DNA of 40,849 nt. Origin: Draconibacterium sp. Lineage in GTDB: Bacteria > Bacteroidota > Bacteroidia > Bacteroidales > Prolixibacteraceae. The stretch covers positions 1-40,849 of the forward strand of contig JADIYN010000053.1 in the NCBI GenBank assembly GCA_016705335.1. Direction: 5' to 3'. This document shows, in pieces, positions 6,940 to 15,795 of the stretch. Positions within the stretch are counted from its first letter, which is position 1. Each line of letters starts with the position of its first letter. The position numbers and the translations under genes are program-made. Under the pieces are notes generated by a model. It saw only the letters and a program-made list of their open reading frames with translations. It did not search any database and was not told the DNA's origin.

Positions 6940-7923
6940 ATGTTTAAACATAATTTACTTATCATTTTTCGCAACCTTAAGCGAAACAAAAGCTCACTTT
7001 TTATAAACCTTACAGGTTTATCTACTGCCATTGCCTGCGTTATGTTGATTTACCTGTGGGTGAATGATGAGCTAAACGTTGATAAGTTTCTCCTAAAAGA
7101 CGGACAGATTTACCAGGTTATGGAGAAGAATACTACTGACCATGGAATTGAAATGAGCGAAAACACCCAAGGTTTATTGGCAAAAACGTTAAAAGATGAA
7201 TTTCCAGAAGTAGATAAATCGGTGGGTGTATTTCCCCCCGCAACCTATACGTTTAACGGAGTGATAACAATAAATGAAAATAAATTAAAAGCGAATTGGA
7301 AATTTGCCGGCAAGGAGTTCTTTAACATCTTTCCGTACGAACTTATTTATGGCACCAAAGAAAATGTGCTGAACGACAAAAATGCTGTAGTAATATCAGA
7401 TAAACTGGCAGAGAATTTATTTAAAACTGTTCAAAATGCTGTTGGACAGACGGTTGAGTGGGATGGAGAAAGTGTTAAGGGACAGTTTTATATCGCTGGA
7501 ATTTTTAAAAGCCCTCCTGAAAATACAACTGTTCAGTTCGATGTTCTTTTGAATTACGATTTGTTTTGGGAGAAATTTCCCAACTTTTTGAAATGGTATA
7601 ACAGCGGGCCAAGTACTTATGTTATTTTAAAAAAGCATACAAATATTGCCGACTTTAACAACAAGATAGCAGGACTGGTTAAATCGAAAAACACCGAATC
7701 GACACAAATCTTGTTTACACGCCCTTTTGCTGACCGGTATTTATATGCAAATTATGAAAATGGCGTACAATCCGGAGGGCGAATTGAATATGTAAAGCTT
7801 TTTTCATTGATTGCCTTTTTCATCGTAATAATTGCCTGTATCAATTTTATGAATTTGTCCACTGCAAAAGCATCGCAACTGATAGAAAAACGCTCATTTC
7901 GCAATATATGGGTGAAACATTAA
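6940..7923 (+). CDS. ABC permease P3, N-terminal fragment (frameshifted)
   Basis: Third permease of the array. The ATG at 6940 precedes a basic segment (RNLKRNKSS) and TM1 (LSTAIACVMLIYLWV), then a MacB-like periplasmic domain and TM2 with CINFMNLSTAKASQ. After SQ (about 7880) the usual segment S-K-E-(I/V)-G-(I/V)-R-K-x-x-G is absent. The next family-like residues (ATDRKTLISQYMGETL) are in the following frame. About 38 bases therefore appear deleted here, not a simple homopolymer error. The last residues of this frame are not genuine. Confidence 0.8.
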   Translation: MFKHNLLIIFRNLKRNKSSLFINLTGLSTAIACVMLIYLWVNDELNVDKFLLKDGQIYQVMEKNTTDHGIEMSENTQGLLAKTLKDEFPEVDKSVGVFPPATYTFNGVITINENKLKANWKFAGKEFFNIFPYELIYGTKENVLNDKNAVVISDKLAENLFKTVQNAVGQTVEWDGESVKGQFYIAGIFKSPPENTTVQFDVLLNYDLFWEKFPNFLKWYNSGPSTYVILKKHTNIADFNNKIAGLVKSKNTESTQILFTRPFADRYLYANYENGVQSGGRIEYVKLFSLIAFFIVIIACINFMNLSTAKASQLIEKRSFRNIWVKH

Positions 7924-8345
7924 TAATGTCGTTTGCATCTTTATTGTTTGCTTTTGCTTTTGTTGCCATTTTTCTTCCTCAATTTAACCAGATTACCGGG
8001 AAACACCTTGCTATCTATTTGGATAAAAATCTGATTGTCTCGGGCATTGCGATTGCCTTATTTACCGGGCTACTCGCAGGTAGTTACCCGGCAATTTATC
8101 TTTCGGGATTAAATCCTGCTGCTATACAAAGCGGCCGGATTTTTAATAAAAGTAAAACATCGTCACGGGAGCTGGGTTTACGAAAGGGATTGGTTGTTTT
8201 CCAGTTTATAGTCTCAGTAGCATTAATCGTTTCGGTTATTGTTATATACAGGCAAATGGAATATGTGCAGTCAAAAAATCTCGGATTCAACCGAAACAAT
8301 GTAATTCATTTTTCGCAGAAGGAAAAGCGAAGGAAAATCCGGTAA
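7908..8345 (+). CDS. ABC permease P3, second fragment
   Basis: It continues P3 from LISQYMGETL. It contains two TM segments (about 7925-7980 and 8030-8105), the conserved ATG-like SGLNPA segment and the TM starting GLVVFQFIVSVALIVSV, which opens the second periplasmic half. A missing G near 8317 breaks the frame after NNVIHFS; the next frame reads AEGKAKENPVTF. Confidence 0.75.
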   Translation: MGETLIMSFASLLFAFAFVAIFLPQFNQITGKHLAIYLDKNLIVSGIAIALFTGLLAGSYPAIYLSGLNPAAIQSGRIFNKSKTSSRELGLRKGLVVFQFIVSVALIVSVIVIYRQMEYVQSKNLGFNRNNVIHFSQKEKRRKIR

Positions 8346-8377
8346 CATTTATTTCCGAAATAAAAAAGGTTCCTGGA

Positions 8378-8941
8378 GTGGTAAATGCATCATTTATGGA
8401 TGGCGACTTAACCGGTCGTCACAGCGGAACTACAGACGTTGTATGGGAAGGAAAATCGCCAAATCAAACCGTAGATTTTGAAATTCTGGGAGTTGGATAC
8501 GACTTGATTGATATGCTTGGAATAAATATTTTGGAAGGACGGCAATTTTCAAGAGAATTCGGTTCAGAAGGGTCGAAGTTAATTTTTAATCAGGCAGCTA
8601 TAAAAGCGATGGGTATCACCGACCCTGTTGGCAAAACAGTTAATCTGTGGGGAGAAGACAAACAAATTATTGGTGTTGTCGATAATTTCCATTTTGAATC
8701 TCTTTATGAAGATGTAAAACCATTCTTTTTCAGGTTCTCAGAAGGAAGAGTTCATGAAATACTGGTGAAACTGGCATCTGGAAGAGAAAGGGAAACATTA
8801 GCCAATCTCACTTCTTTTTACCGGAAATACGGGGACTTATTTTTGATTATCAATTTCTGGATGAAGATTTTCAGGCAATGTATTCTGCTGAAATTCGGGT
8901 TTCTGCCTTGTCGAGGTACTTTGCAGGATTGGCAATTCTGA
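8378..8941 (+). CDS. ABC permease P3, third fragment
   Basis: Second periplasmic domain of P3. The frame is open from about 8318 (AEGKAKENPVTFISEIKK), so the alternative start at 8378 is not real. It includes the family motifs DMLGINILEGRQFS, FNQAAIKAMG, DPVGKTVNLWG and IIGVVDNFHFESL. The frame shifts near 8850 in a T-run; the next frame gives FDYQFLDEDFQAMY. Confidence 0.75.
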   Translation: MVNASFMDGDLTGRHSGTTDVVWEGKSPNQTVDFEILGVGYDLIDMLGINILEGRQFSREFGSEGSKLIFNQAAIKAMGITDPVGKTVNLWGEDKQIIGVVDNFHFESLYEDVKPFFFRFSEGRVHEILVKLASGRERETLANLTSFYRKYGDLFLIINFWMKIFRQCILLKFGFLPCRGTLQDWQF

Positions 8942-9282
8942 TATCCTGTCTGGGTTTGTTCGGCCTGGCTGCTTTTACCGCAGAAGTTAGGACCAAAGAG
9001 ATTGGTATCCGAAAGGTGATGGGTTCTGGGGTTTTTAATATTGTGCGGTTGCTTTCAGGAGAATTTACAAAAATGGTGATTGTTGCGATTCTTATTTCAC
9101 TTCCGCTTAGCTATTTCATTTTAAGCAACTGGCTTGAAAATTTTGCCAGTCATATCGAATTAAAATGGTCGTATTTTGTAGGCGCCGGTTTAATTACTCT
9201 TGTAATTGCCTGGATTACAGTTGGTATGCAAACATTAAAAGCCGCGCTGACAAATCCTGTTAATTGTTTGAAACAAGAATAG
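8878..9282 (+). CDS. ABC permease P3, C-terminal fragment
   Basis: Last part of P3: TM (LAILISCLGLFGLAAF), coupling motif KEIGIRKVMGSG (DNA about 8998-9030), and two final TM segments. It ends in KAALTNPVNCLKQE, which differs from the WKAATRNPVEALRYE ending of the other array members. P3 therefore belongs to a slightly different subfamily. P4 starts 20 bases after its stop, which suggests co-transcription. Confidence 0.8.
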   Translation: MYSAEIRVSALSRYFAGLAILISCLGLFGLAAFTAEVRTKEIGIRKVMGSGVFNIVRLLSGEFTKMVIVAILISLPLSYFILSNWLENFASHIELKWSYFVGAGLITLVIAWITVGMQTLKAALTNPVNCLKQE

Positions 9283-9302
9283 AAACTTAAAGCCTGATAT
9301 CA

Positions 9303-9836
9303 ATGATACGTTTTAAAATAAAACTGGCTGTTCGGAATTTACTAAAGAATAAATTGTATTCGTCGTTAATCATCGGCGGATTTGCTATTGGATTTACTGC
9401 CTGTATACTTATCGCGTTATATTATAATGCTGAGCATAATGTAAATAAACAATTCGCAAATTACAATGCTGTTTTTCGCCTGTACGACGCTAAAATGAGC
9501 AAGTCAGGTCTCGATTATAATTTAAATAAAGTGCTTTCTGAAAATTATCCGGACATAGAAAAGGCCTGTCCGCTTGGATTTACTTATTATCCGGTAACAC
9601 TTAAAGATCCTGAAACAAAAAATTACACGCGGGCAAATTATATCGTTTCTACAAACAACAATTTTTTCGATGTTTTTTCAATAGAAATCGTATCCAGTCA
9701 GGAAGATAAACCATTTGCCAAAACAATTCGGCAGTTATCAGCGAGTCACTGGCAAAAAAACTTTTCGGCGATAAAGATCCAATCGGACGAACAGTTAAAG
9801 AAGAATTCTATACAGCTACAGTTACAGCAGTTATGA
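9303..9836 (+). CDS. ABC permease P4, N-terminal fragment (frameshifted)
   Basis: The ATG at 9303 precedes a basic stretch and TM1 (GFAIGFTACILIALYY). A periplasmic domain follows up to FAKT (about 9725). One A is then missing near 9726: the other frame continues NSAVISESLAKKLFGDKDPIGRT, the normal family sequence. Residues after FAKT in this frame are spurious. Confidence 0.78.
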   Translation: MIRFKIKLAVRNLLKNKLYSSLIIGGFAIGFTACILIALYYNAEHNVNKQFANYNAVFRLYDAKMSKSGLDYNLNKVLSENYPDIEKACPLGFTYYPVTLKDPETKNYTRANYIVSTNNNFFDVFSIEIVSSQEDKPFAKTIRQLSASHWQKNFSAIKIQSDEQLKKNSIQLQLQQL

Positions 9837-11677
9837 AAGACCTTCCCACTAACTCAAGTTTTCAGGCTGAATTGCTCCTGAATAGTGAAAACAAAGATTT
9901 TCAGATGTCGCAGGAGTGCAATGACGGTGTTTGCATCTATCCAACCGAACATTTTCTATTATTGAAAAATGGTGTTAATCAGGCTCAATTGGCTGAAAAG
10001 ATCAATACTTCCATAAAACAATTTAATACAACTACCGACAGTTTGTCTTTACAAAATTTATCAGAAATTTATCTTTCGCCTGTAAAACTGGGGTGGACGG
10101 ACGATCACTCAAAAGGAAATTCTAAAATGCTTGTTGTTTTTCTTTCCATCGGCATACTTATCATTTTGCTTTCCAGCATCAATTACCTCAACTATACGGT
10201 TTCGATGCAATATGCCAAGATGAAGGAAATCGGGATTAACAAAACCAATGGTGCCGGGAAAATGCACCTGCTTTCCGATTCACTTATCGAAATATCACTC
10301 GGAATTTTTATTTCATTGGTTATTTCGGTAATTCTGGTTTCCATGCTTTTACCTTCTTCCGGGAACTTGTTTGGAAGGGAAATTAATCTTGCCGACGTAA
10401 ATTTTCATAGCTTGTTACCTGTTTTTGTGCTGACAATTGCAGGAATTATTTTACTAAACAGTTTGGCGCCCGTTTACATTTTGTCGAAGTTTAACATCAC
10501 CGATTTTCTGACCGGAGGGCGAAAACGAACCGGGAAACAACTCGTAAAACAAGCTATGCTTACTTTTCAGCTTACAGTTTCCATTACATTGATTGCCGTT
10601 GTAATGCTCATCTTCAAACAACTTCAGTATATAAAACACTACGATCTGGGGTTTAACGAAGAACAACTCGTAAGGTTGGAACTTCCTTATTTATTTGAAA
10701 ACCAGAAAGCTTTAAAAAACGAAGTTGCCAAACTTCCGTTTGTTGCCGGCAGTGCACTGAGCAACGGTTATCCGGGCCATATAAATATGTCGATGGGAAG
10801 CGGTGTTGAAGGAGATGAATTTCTTGTGAACTGTATTTATGTTTCCGATGATTTTCTTCAAACCATTGGAATTCATTTGGTGAATGGGCGGGATTTTTTG
10901 ACAGGCGATAAAGAACAAGCCTGCATAATGAATGAAGAAGCCATGAAACGTTTCGGTTGGGAAAATATTGATGGGAAAAAATATAAAAATGGTCGTGAAG
11001 GAGGCTATAACGTTGTGGGTATTGTAAACAATTTTAATGTTGAATCGCTGCATTCGGCTTTGTCGCCGGTTGCGCTGCTTTATGAACCCGACCGTGAGTT
11101 CAACACCCTTTCCTTGAGGCTAACTTCGGGGAATGTTGGTCAGCAAATGGAACAATTACGTATGGCCTGGAAAAGTTTTTTACCCGACGATCCTATGGAA
11201 TTCACCTTTTACGACAGTCAGTTTCAGGCCATGTATCTGAAAGAAGATAAACTGGCTAAATCCATTACTTTCTTTTCGTTTATTGCAATTGTACTTACCT
11301 GCATGGGCATTCTCGGACAAATTTTCCTAACCAGTCTTAACCGCACCAAAGAAATCGGAATCCGCAAAGTAAACGGAGCCAAAGTTTCGGAAATATTGGT
11401 AATACTCAACAAAGACTTTGTGAAGTGGGTGTTCGTGGCATTTGTACTGGCAAGCCCTGTTGCTTATTACGCTATGCACAAATGGCTCGAAAACTTTGCC
11501 TACAAAACCAGCCTGAGCTGGTGGATTTTTGCGCTGGCCGGTTTGATTGCGCTGGGAATTGGCTGTACGGTTTGTTCAGGTCGGGCAGCCACGAGGAATC
11601 CGGTGGAGGCATTGAGGGTATGGACCCCTCGCTCCCCGAAGGGGAGGATTGGGACTGATTATAAAATGAGTAAATGA
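9833..11677 (+). CDS. ABC permease P4, main fragment
   Basis: The frame is genuine from about 9727, and the ATG at 9833 is only an internal Met. It contains the rest of the first periplasmic domain, TM with SSINYLNYTVS, a first coupling copy KEIGINKTNGAG, further TMs, the second periplasmic domain (VNGRDFL, INGKKY-like strand, VVGIVNNFNVESL) and the second motif KEIGIRKVNGAK. Near the end several bases are missing: the expected LLTVSFQSWK is read as CTVCSGR. The terminal VEALRYE is then broken by an extra G at about 11618-11620, so the frame runs into an extraneous element. The authentic end is about 11623. Confidence 0.8.
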   Translation: MKDLPTNSSFQAELLLNSENKDFQMSQECNDGVCIYPTEHFLLLKNGVNQAQLAEKINTSIKQFNTTTDSLSLQNLSEIYLSPVKLGWTDDHSKGNSKMLVVFLSIGILIILLSSINYLNYTVSMQYAKMKEIGINKTNGAGKMHLLSDSLIEISLGIFISLVISVILVSMLLPSSGNLFGREINLADVNFHSLLPVFVLTIAGIILLNSLAPVYILSKFNITDFLTGGRKRTGKQLVKQAMLTFQLTVSITLIAVVMLIFKQLQYIKHYDLGFNEEQLVRLELPYLFENQKALKNEVAKLPFVAGSALSNGYPGHINMSMGSGVEGDEFLVNCIYVSDDFLQTIGIHLVNGRDFLTGDKEQACIMNEEAMKRFGWENIDGKKYKNGREGGYNVVGIVNNFNVESLHSALSPVALLYEPDREFNTLSLRLTSGNVGQQMEQLRMAWKSFLPDDPMEFTFYDSQFQAMYLKEDKLAKSITFFSFIAIVLTCMGILGQIFLTSLNRTKEIGIRKVNGAKVSEILVILNKDFVKWVFVAFVLASPVAYYAMHKWLENFAYKTSLSWWIFALAGLIALGIGCTVCSGRAATRNPVEALRVWTPRSPKGRIGTDYKMSK

Positions 11678-11735
11678 GATTTGCTGCCCAAAGTCTCTCG
11701 CCTGGCGGTGGGGCTTTTTCAGCCTGGGGTGGGGG
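11624..11735. repeat. GC-rich palindromic element at the 3' end of P4
   Basis: This stretch is much richer in G and C than its surroundings and contains CTCCCC (11632-11637), GAA loop, GGGGAG (11641-11646), plus G-runs at 11709-11713 and 11729-11735. It separates the disrupted end of P4 from a second short copy of permease 3' sequence. Such CCCC/GGGG palindromic elements are scattered between genes in many Bacteroidota (general knowledge, not checked here). The boundaries are approximate. Confidence 0.45.
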
Positions 11736-11737
11736 CT

Positions 11738-11775
11738 TGGAAGGCTGCACTGGTGGAAGCACTGAGGTATGAATA
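11738..11775 (+). pseudogene. Second copy of a permease 3' terminus
   Basis: The stretch TGGAAGGCTGCA, then CTGGTGGAAGCACTGAGG, then TATGAATAA, encodes WKAA-LVEALRYE-stop. It corresponds to WKAATRNPVEALRYE with TRNP contracted. It sits about 115 bases after the real end of P4. It is either what remains of a deleted permease between P4 and P5, or the original P4 end displaced by the GC-rich insertion. Confidence 0.55.
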
Positions 11776-11803
11776 AAATAAAGAACTTTAAAAAATAGAA
11801 GCA

Positions 11804-13807
11804 ATGATTAAACATTTCCTTATTAACATTCTTCGGAACATACGTCATAACAGGGTTTTCACGATTATAAACCTTGCAAATCTCATTATCGGGTTTGCTG
11901 TATTTATTTTGTTTAGCGTGGTAATAAGCTACGAAATCAACTACGACAAATTCAACACAAATTTCGATCAGATTTACCGGGTACAAACCAAACAGGAAGA
12001 TTCTTACCCGACAAATTTCTGTACTTACAGTCCTGCAGCATTTCGGTTTCATTTAATGGCCGATTTGCCTGAAGTTGATAAAGTTTTACTGATGCGCGAA
12101 GTTTCAGGAGGTGCCAAAGGTTCGGGTCAGTTTTTTACACTTCCCAGTGGCAGCCAGTTGTATCAGCTAAACGGTTACTGGAGCGAAAATTCCATTTTCG
12201 ATATTTTCACGATCCCATTGAAAGAAGGAGACAAAGCCAGTGCACTTACCGAACCTGGTACCATTGCAATTTCTGAAACCTTATCGAACAAACTTTTTCC
12301 TGAAGGAAATGCGCTGGGTAAACAGGTTATTATTGGAAAACGATTCCCGCTCACTGTTTCAGCCGTTTATACCGATTTTCCAAAAAACTCAAATCTTCAG
12401 GCAACTTATTTGGTATCAATGCCAACATATCCAATATTAAGCGGCGAAAACGCGTTTCGTGAAAACTGGACCAACATTGAATTCGATAACTATGTTTTAC
12501 TTAAAAAAGGCGCCGACCCCAAGCTTGTTAATGCAAAAATTAAAGATGCCTTCGAAAATGTAAAAAACTTCGAAAAAAGTTCTCCTTATCTTCACCCGCT
12601 TTCAAAACTACATTCCTCGCCCAACAGTCAACCCGATATGTTGATTGGTTTGGGAATTCTTTCGCTGGCTGCAATCCTTGTTTTAATCCTTGCATGTGTT
12701 AATTACGTAAATCTTTCGCTTGCCAATTCTACACAGCGTTCAACCGAAATAGGTATTAGAAAAGTAATTGGTTCCTCAAAAAAGCTAATTGCAACCCAAT
12801 TTCTGGCCGAAACAATACTGCACACTTTATTTGCTACTGCAGTCGCGATGATTGTAGCCCAGTCAGCTTTCCCGTTGCTGAATCATTTATTAAACAAGAA
12901 TCTTGATTATTCGCTTTGGACCAACCCACAGCTTTTGGTGTTTATTTTTCTTGTAAGTTTACTTGTGGGTGTACTTTCCGGTTTGTATCCTTCGCTGGTT
13001 ATTTCAGCCTACAACCCGGTAAAAGTGTTAAAAGGAAAAATTTTCAGTAACGGCGGAAATTCAATAAGTATTAAAAGAATATTGGTTGCCGCACAATTTT
13101 CAATTTCACTGTTTATGCTTATCGTAAGTTTTATTCTTTTAAATCATGTCAATTTTATTTTGAATAAAGATTTGGGATTCGACAACAGGAACATTCTGTA
13201 CACCGAGATCAATCCAAAAGATAATATGTCGTTTGAAACCGTAAAAACAAGTATGCTGCAACACCCCGAAATTGCTGATATTTCGTTTTCGAGTACCATC
13301 CCTTTCATTGGCAATATTGGCGGATATGTTACATGGGAAGGAGCTTCGCCCGAAGAAAAGGAAATGATTAGCCGCAACTATGTAAATTATGATTTTATTC
13401 CGACCTATAACATGAAAATGGCATTTGGCCGTAATTTCTCAAAGGAATATCCTGCAGATAACAAAGCTTGTATTATAAACGAAACGGCACTCAAGGTTTT
13501 TGGATGGAGTGATCCGATTGGCAAACAGGTTACACTGGAAGGAAAATCTTTTCCGGTTATCGGAGTTGTAAAGGATTTTCATCCTTATTCGGTTCACAAT
13601 CCGATTCCAACCTATATTATGTTTCTGAATAGTAATGTAATTTCAGGGTCAACCTTGTTAACTGTACGTTTTAATGGTGACGAACAAAAAGCAAAAACTT
13701 TGATAACCAACGAGCTGGAAAACATTTTCCCAAACGATCCGTTCGAATTCAAAGATTTTAGTGTGCTTTTTACATTGATGAAGCAATCGCCTTCTGGCAG
13801 TCGATGA
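11804..13807 (+). CDS. ABC permease P5, N-terminal and central fragment
   Basis: A long open part (667 residues) of the fifth permease. TM1 is about residues 18-43, the first periplasmic domain about 45-275, and TM2 about 278-305 with ACVNYVNLS. The coupling motif EIGIRKVIGSS is at about 315-325, three further TMs follow, then the second periplasmic domain with MAFGRNFS, INETALKVFGWSDPIGKQ and VIGVVKDFHPYS. The first half carries the well conserved EIGIRK here. The frame breaks near 13775: the other frame gives DEAIAFWQSMKRMF. P5 starts about 30 bases after the displaced permease terminus. Confidence 0.85.
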   Translation: MIKHFLINILRNIRHNRVFTIINLANLIIGFAVFILFSVVISYEINYDKFNTNFDQIYRVQTKQEDSYPTNFCTYSPAAFRFHLMADLPEVDKVLLMREVSGGAKGSGQFFTLPSGSQLYQLNGYWSENSIFDIFTIPLKEGDKASALTEPGTIAISETLSNKLFPEGNALGKQVIIGKRFPLTVSAVYTDFPKNSNLQATYLVSMPTYPILSGENAFRENWTNIEFDNYVLLKKGADPKLVNAKIKDAFENVKNFEKSSPYLHPLSKLHSSPNSQPDMLIGLGILSLAAILVLILACVNYVNLSLANSTQRSTEIGIRKVIGSSKKLIATQFLAETILHTLFATAVAMIVAQSAFPLLNHLLNKNLDYSLWTNPQLLVFIFLVSLLVGVLSGLYPSLVISAYNPVKVLKGKIFSNGGNSISIKRILVAAQFSISLFMLIVSFILLNHVNFILNKDLGFDNRNILYTEINPKDNMSFETVKTSMLQHPEIADISFSSTIPFIGNIGGYVTWEGASPEEKEMISRNYVNYDFIPTYNMKMAFGRNFSKEYPADNKACIINETALKVFGWSDPIGKQVTLEGKSFPVIGVVKDFHPYSVHNPIPTYIMFLNSNVISGSTLLTVRFNGDEQKAKTLITNELENIFPNDPFEFKDFSVLFTLMKQSPSGSR

Positions 13808-14174
13808 AAAGGATGTTCATGTTTTTCAGTAGTTACTTTGCTCATTTCTACCATCGGGCTTTTGGTTTGATACTTTTTACTGTTAAACGCAGAACGAAAG
13901 AAATTGGAGTCCGAAAGGTTATGGAAGTTCGGTACTTGTGTACTGGCAACTCTCCACCGAAGTGATCGGAATGCTTGGATTTGCTATTCTTGTTGGTTGT
14001 CCTGCAGCAATTTATATTTATAAAACGATGCCCGGTGCCTACAAAGAACCACTTACAGTATCTGAATTCCTGGTATCAATAGCCCTGGTTGCTGTTATTG
14101 CATTCATCACCATAAGTTACCATGTGCTGAAAGTTGCAATGAGTAACCCGGTTGAAGCACTTAGATATGAATAA
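13776..14174 (+). pseudogene. ABC permease P5, C-terminal part with several frameshifts
   Basis: Family sequence continues across at least four frame changes: DEAIAFWQSMKRMFMFFS (about 13777-13830), LLISTIGLFGLILF (about 13840-13880), KEIGVRKVMG (about 13897-13925), then an open frame from 13938. The last piece encodes a final TM pair and ends SNPVEALRYE at 14174. The last part differs from P1, P2, P4 and P6, including YKTMPGAYKEPLTVSEF between the last two TMs. The ATPase gene begins 15 bases after the stop, consistent with one transcript. Confidence 0.75.
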
Positions 14175-14188
14175 ATATTAATTTTATT

Positions 14189-14850
14189 ATGATACAATTA
14201 AAAAACATCGACAAGTATTACGACGCTAAATTTCAGCGTACGTTTATTTTAAAGGGAGTAAATCTTGAAGTTAAACAAGGCGAGTTTCTTTCAGTTATGG
14301 GACCGGAGCGGGTCTGGTAAATCAACGTTGTTAAACATTATTGGTTTACTGATGAACCCAGTGCCGGTGAATATTATTTCTGGGACGAACCGGCCCATAA
14401 AATCAAGGAAAAACAAAAGTATTAGTACCACCGCAGTCACATCGGTTTTATTTTCCAGGCATTTCACCTCATCGACGAGTTAAATGTTTACGAAAATACA
14501 TTGAAACACCTCTGGCTTACCGCGGAGTAAAGGGAAAGAACGCAAAGCGCTGGTAGCCGATTTACTCGACCGTTTTAACATTGTGGCGAAAAAGATTTAT
14601 TTCCAGCCAGCTTTCGGAAGGCAGCAACAATTGGTTGCTATTGCACGGGCTATTATTGGCAAACCAAAATTACTTCTTGCCGACGAACCAACCGGAAATT
14701 TGCATTCAGAACAGGCGAATCAATTATGAAACTCCTGAAAAACTCAACGAAGAGGGAATGACAATCATTCAGGTTACACATTCAGAAGAAAATGCAAAGT
14801 ATGGAAACAGGATTATCAGGTTAAAGGATGGGTATGTAAGAGAGGAATAA
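14189..14850 (+). pseudogene. ABC transporter ATP-binding protein (LolD/MacB type), many frameshifts
   Basis: This is the only ATPase of the array, so it is the likely energy source for the neighbouring permeases. ATG 14189 starts MIQLKNIDKYYD. Across at least six frame changes the DNA encodes Walker A (SGSGKSTLLN, about 14308-14337), a Q-loop (GFIFQAFHLI, about 14443-14472), a signature region (LSxxQQQLVAIARA, about 14611-14650), Walker B (LLLADEPTGN, about 14671-14700) and the H-switch (VTHSEE, about 14773-14790). It ends at TAA 14848-14850. All catalytic motifs can still be read and most breaks are in or beside short homopolymers, so sequencing errors are more likely than a dead gene. The largest open pieces are 14265-14483 and 14581-14850. 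Confidence 0.8.
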
Positions 14851-14866
14851 AATCAGCCTCTCCCGG

Positions 14867-14883
14867 CCTCTCCAATGGAGAGG
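14867..14883. repeat. Short hairpin after the ATPase gene
   Basis: CCTCTCC (14867-14873) and GGAGAGG (14877-14883) form a 7-base stem with an AAT loop, 16 bases after the ATPase stop. No T-tract follows. It resembles the CTCCCC/GGGGAG palindrome near P4 and may be the same kind of dispersed element. Confidence 0.5.
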
Positions 14884-14936
14884 AGAAAGAAAAATATCTG
14901 TCTGTAAATCTGAATAATATAAATTTCAGCAAAACC

Positions 14937-15222
14937 ATGATTTTAAAAGTTGTCATCCGAAATTTTCTAAAAAGGCCATTTCTACATTTAATTAAAGTTG
15001 TTGGCTTGAGTTTACTTTAACAGGAATTGTTTTTATCGCATTGTTTTTTAAAAATGAACTTCCTTTCGATAAGTACCACGAAAAAGCCGACAGAATTTAC
15101 CGTTACATAGTTGCTGATCCTGATTTTCTGGGAGGTAAGGAATTTGCCAGAATTGTTAATCCGGGGTACATATAAATGAAAAGAGCAAATTCGAAATCGA
15201 AAATTTTGTAAGGTTACGGCCT
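14937..15222 (+). pseudogene. ABC permease P6, N-terminal part (frameshifted)
   Basis: ATG 14937 starts MILKVVIRNFLKRPF followed by TM1, broken near 15018 where SLL runs into a stop. The other frame continues TGIVFIALFFKNELPFDKYHEKADRIYRY, the usual TM1 end and first periplasmic strand. A second break near 15174 moves to the frame VHINEKSKFEIENFVRLRP, which joins the open frame at 15223. P6 is the last permease of the array and follows the ATPase. Confidence 0.65.
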
Positions 15223-15795
15223 GTGCGTGGCGGTTTAATGAAGTACAACGAAAGATACTACAACATTAACCAGGCATTTGAATGCGACAGCACTTTTTTC
15301 CAGGTTTTCAATGCAGAACTTACCATCGGGAATAAATTAACAGTATTTGAAAATCCGGCGTCGATGGTAATTTCAGAAACTTTTGCTGAAAGTATTTTTG
15401 GCCGGAATAATCCAATTGAGAGGTGCTTTACCCAGGGACAGTTTTATGGCGAGGAACAAAATTTTACAGTGAATGGTGTTATGAAAGATTTTCCGTTAAA
15501 CAGCCATTTTCACCCCGATTTTGTTACAACTCCCGTCCTTGACAAGTTTACATATGGTTGGTCCTGGACCTATCTTTTGCTTGCAGAAAATGCAAATCCT
15601 GAAAATGTAAAAAAAGGATTCACGAATTATTTAGCCGAAAACAGGCAGGATAAAACCCGGGAAATGAAAACCGAAGTTCATCTTCAGAAATTAGGCGATA
15701 TTCATTTGAACTCGGATAAACTTCGTGAAATTGAACCAAATGGGAATATCCGTAACATTTATGTGCTTGGAATTGCTGCTTTATTTTGCTGCTGA
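15223..15795 (+). CDS. ABC permease P6, first periplasmic domain fragment
   Basis: The first periplasmic domain of P6, with ECDSTFFQVFNAELTIG, MVISETFAESIFG and FTVNGVMKDFPLNSHFHPDF in family order. The ATG at 15223 is internal. The frame is lost near 15785, where TM2 begins (IYVLGIAALF, then the next frame LLISVSNFANLNLGM). Confidence 0.7.
   Translation: MRGGLMKYNERYYNINQAFECDSTFFQVFNAELTIGNKLTVFENPASMVISETFAESIFGRNNPIERCFTQGQFYGEEQNFTVNGVMKDFPLNSHFHPDFVTTPVLDKFTYGWSWTYLLLAENANPENVKKGFTNYLAENRQDKTREMKTEVHLQKLGDIHLNSDKLREIEPNGNIRNIYVLGIAALFCC

Noticed and set aside
11472..12052. Minus-strand open frames with proline-rich tails around the P4/P5 junction
   Set aside because: They arise from the GC-rich palindromic element and the antisense of permease ends; there is no plausible protein.
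13770..14850. Programmed ribosomal frameshifting as explanation for the P5/ATPase breaks
   Set aside because: The breaks are many, go in both directions, and lack a shared slippery heptamer with a downstream structure. Sequencing error explains them better.
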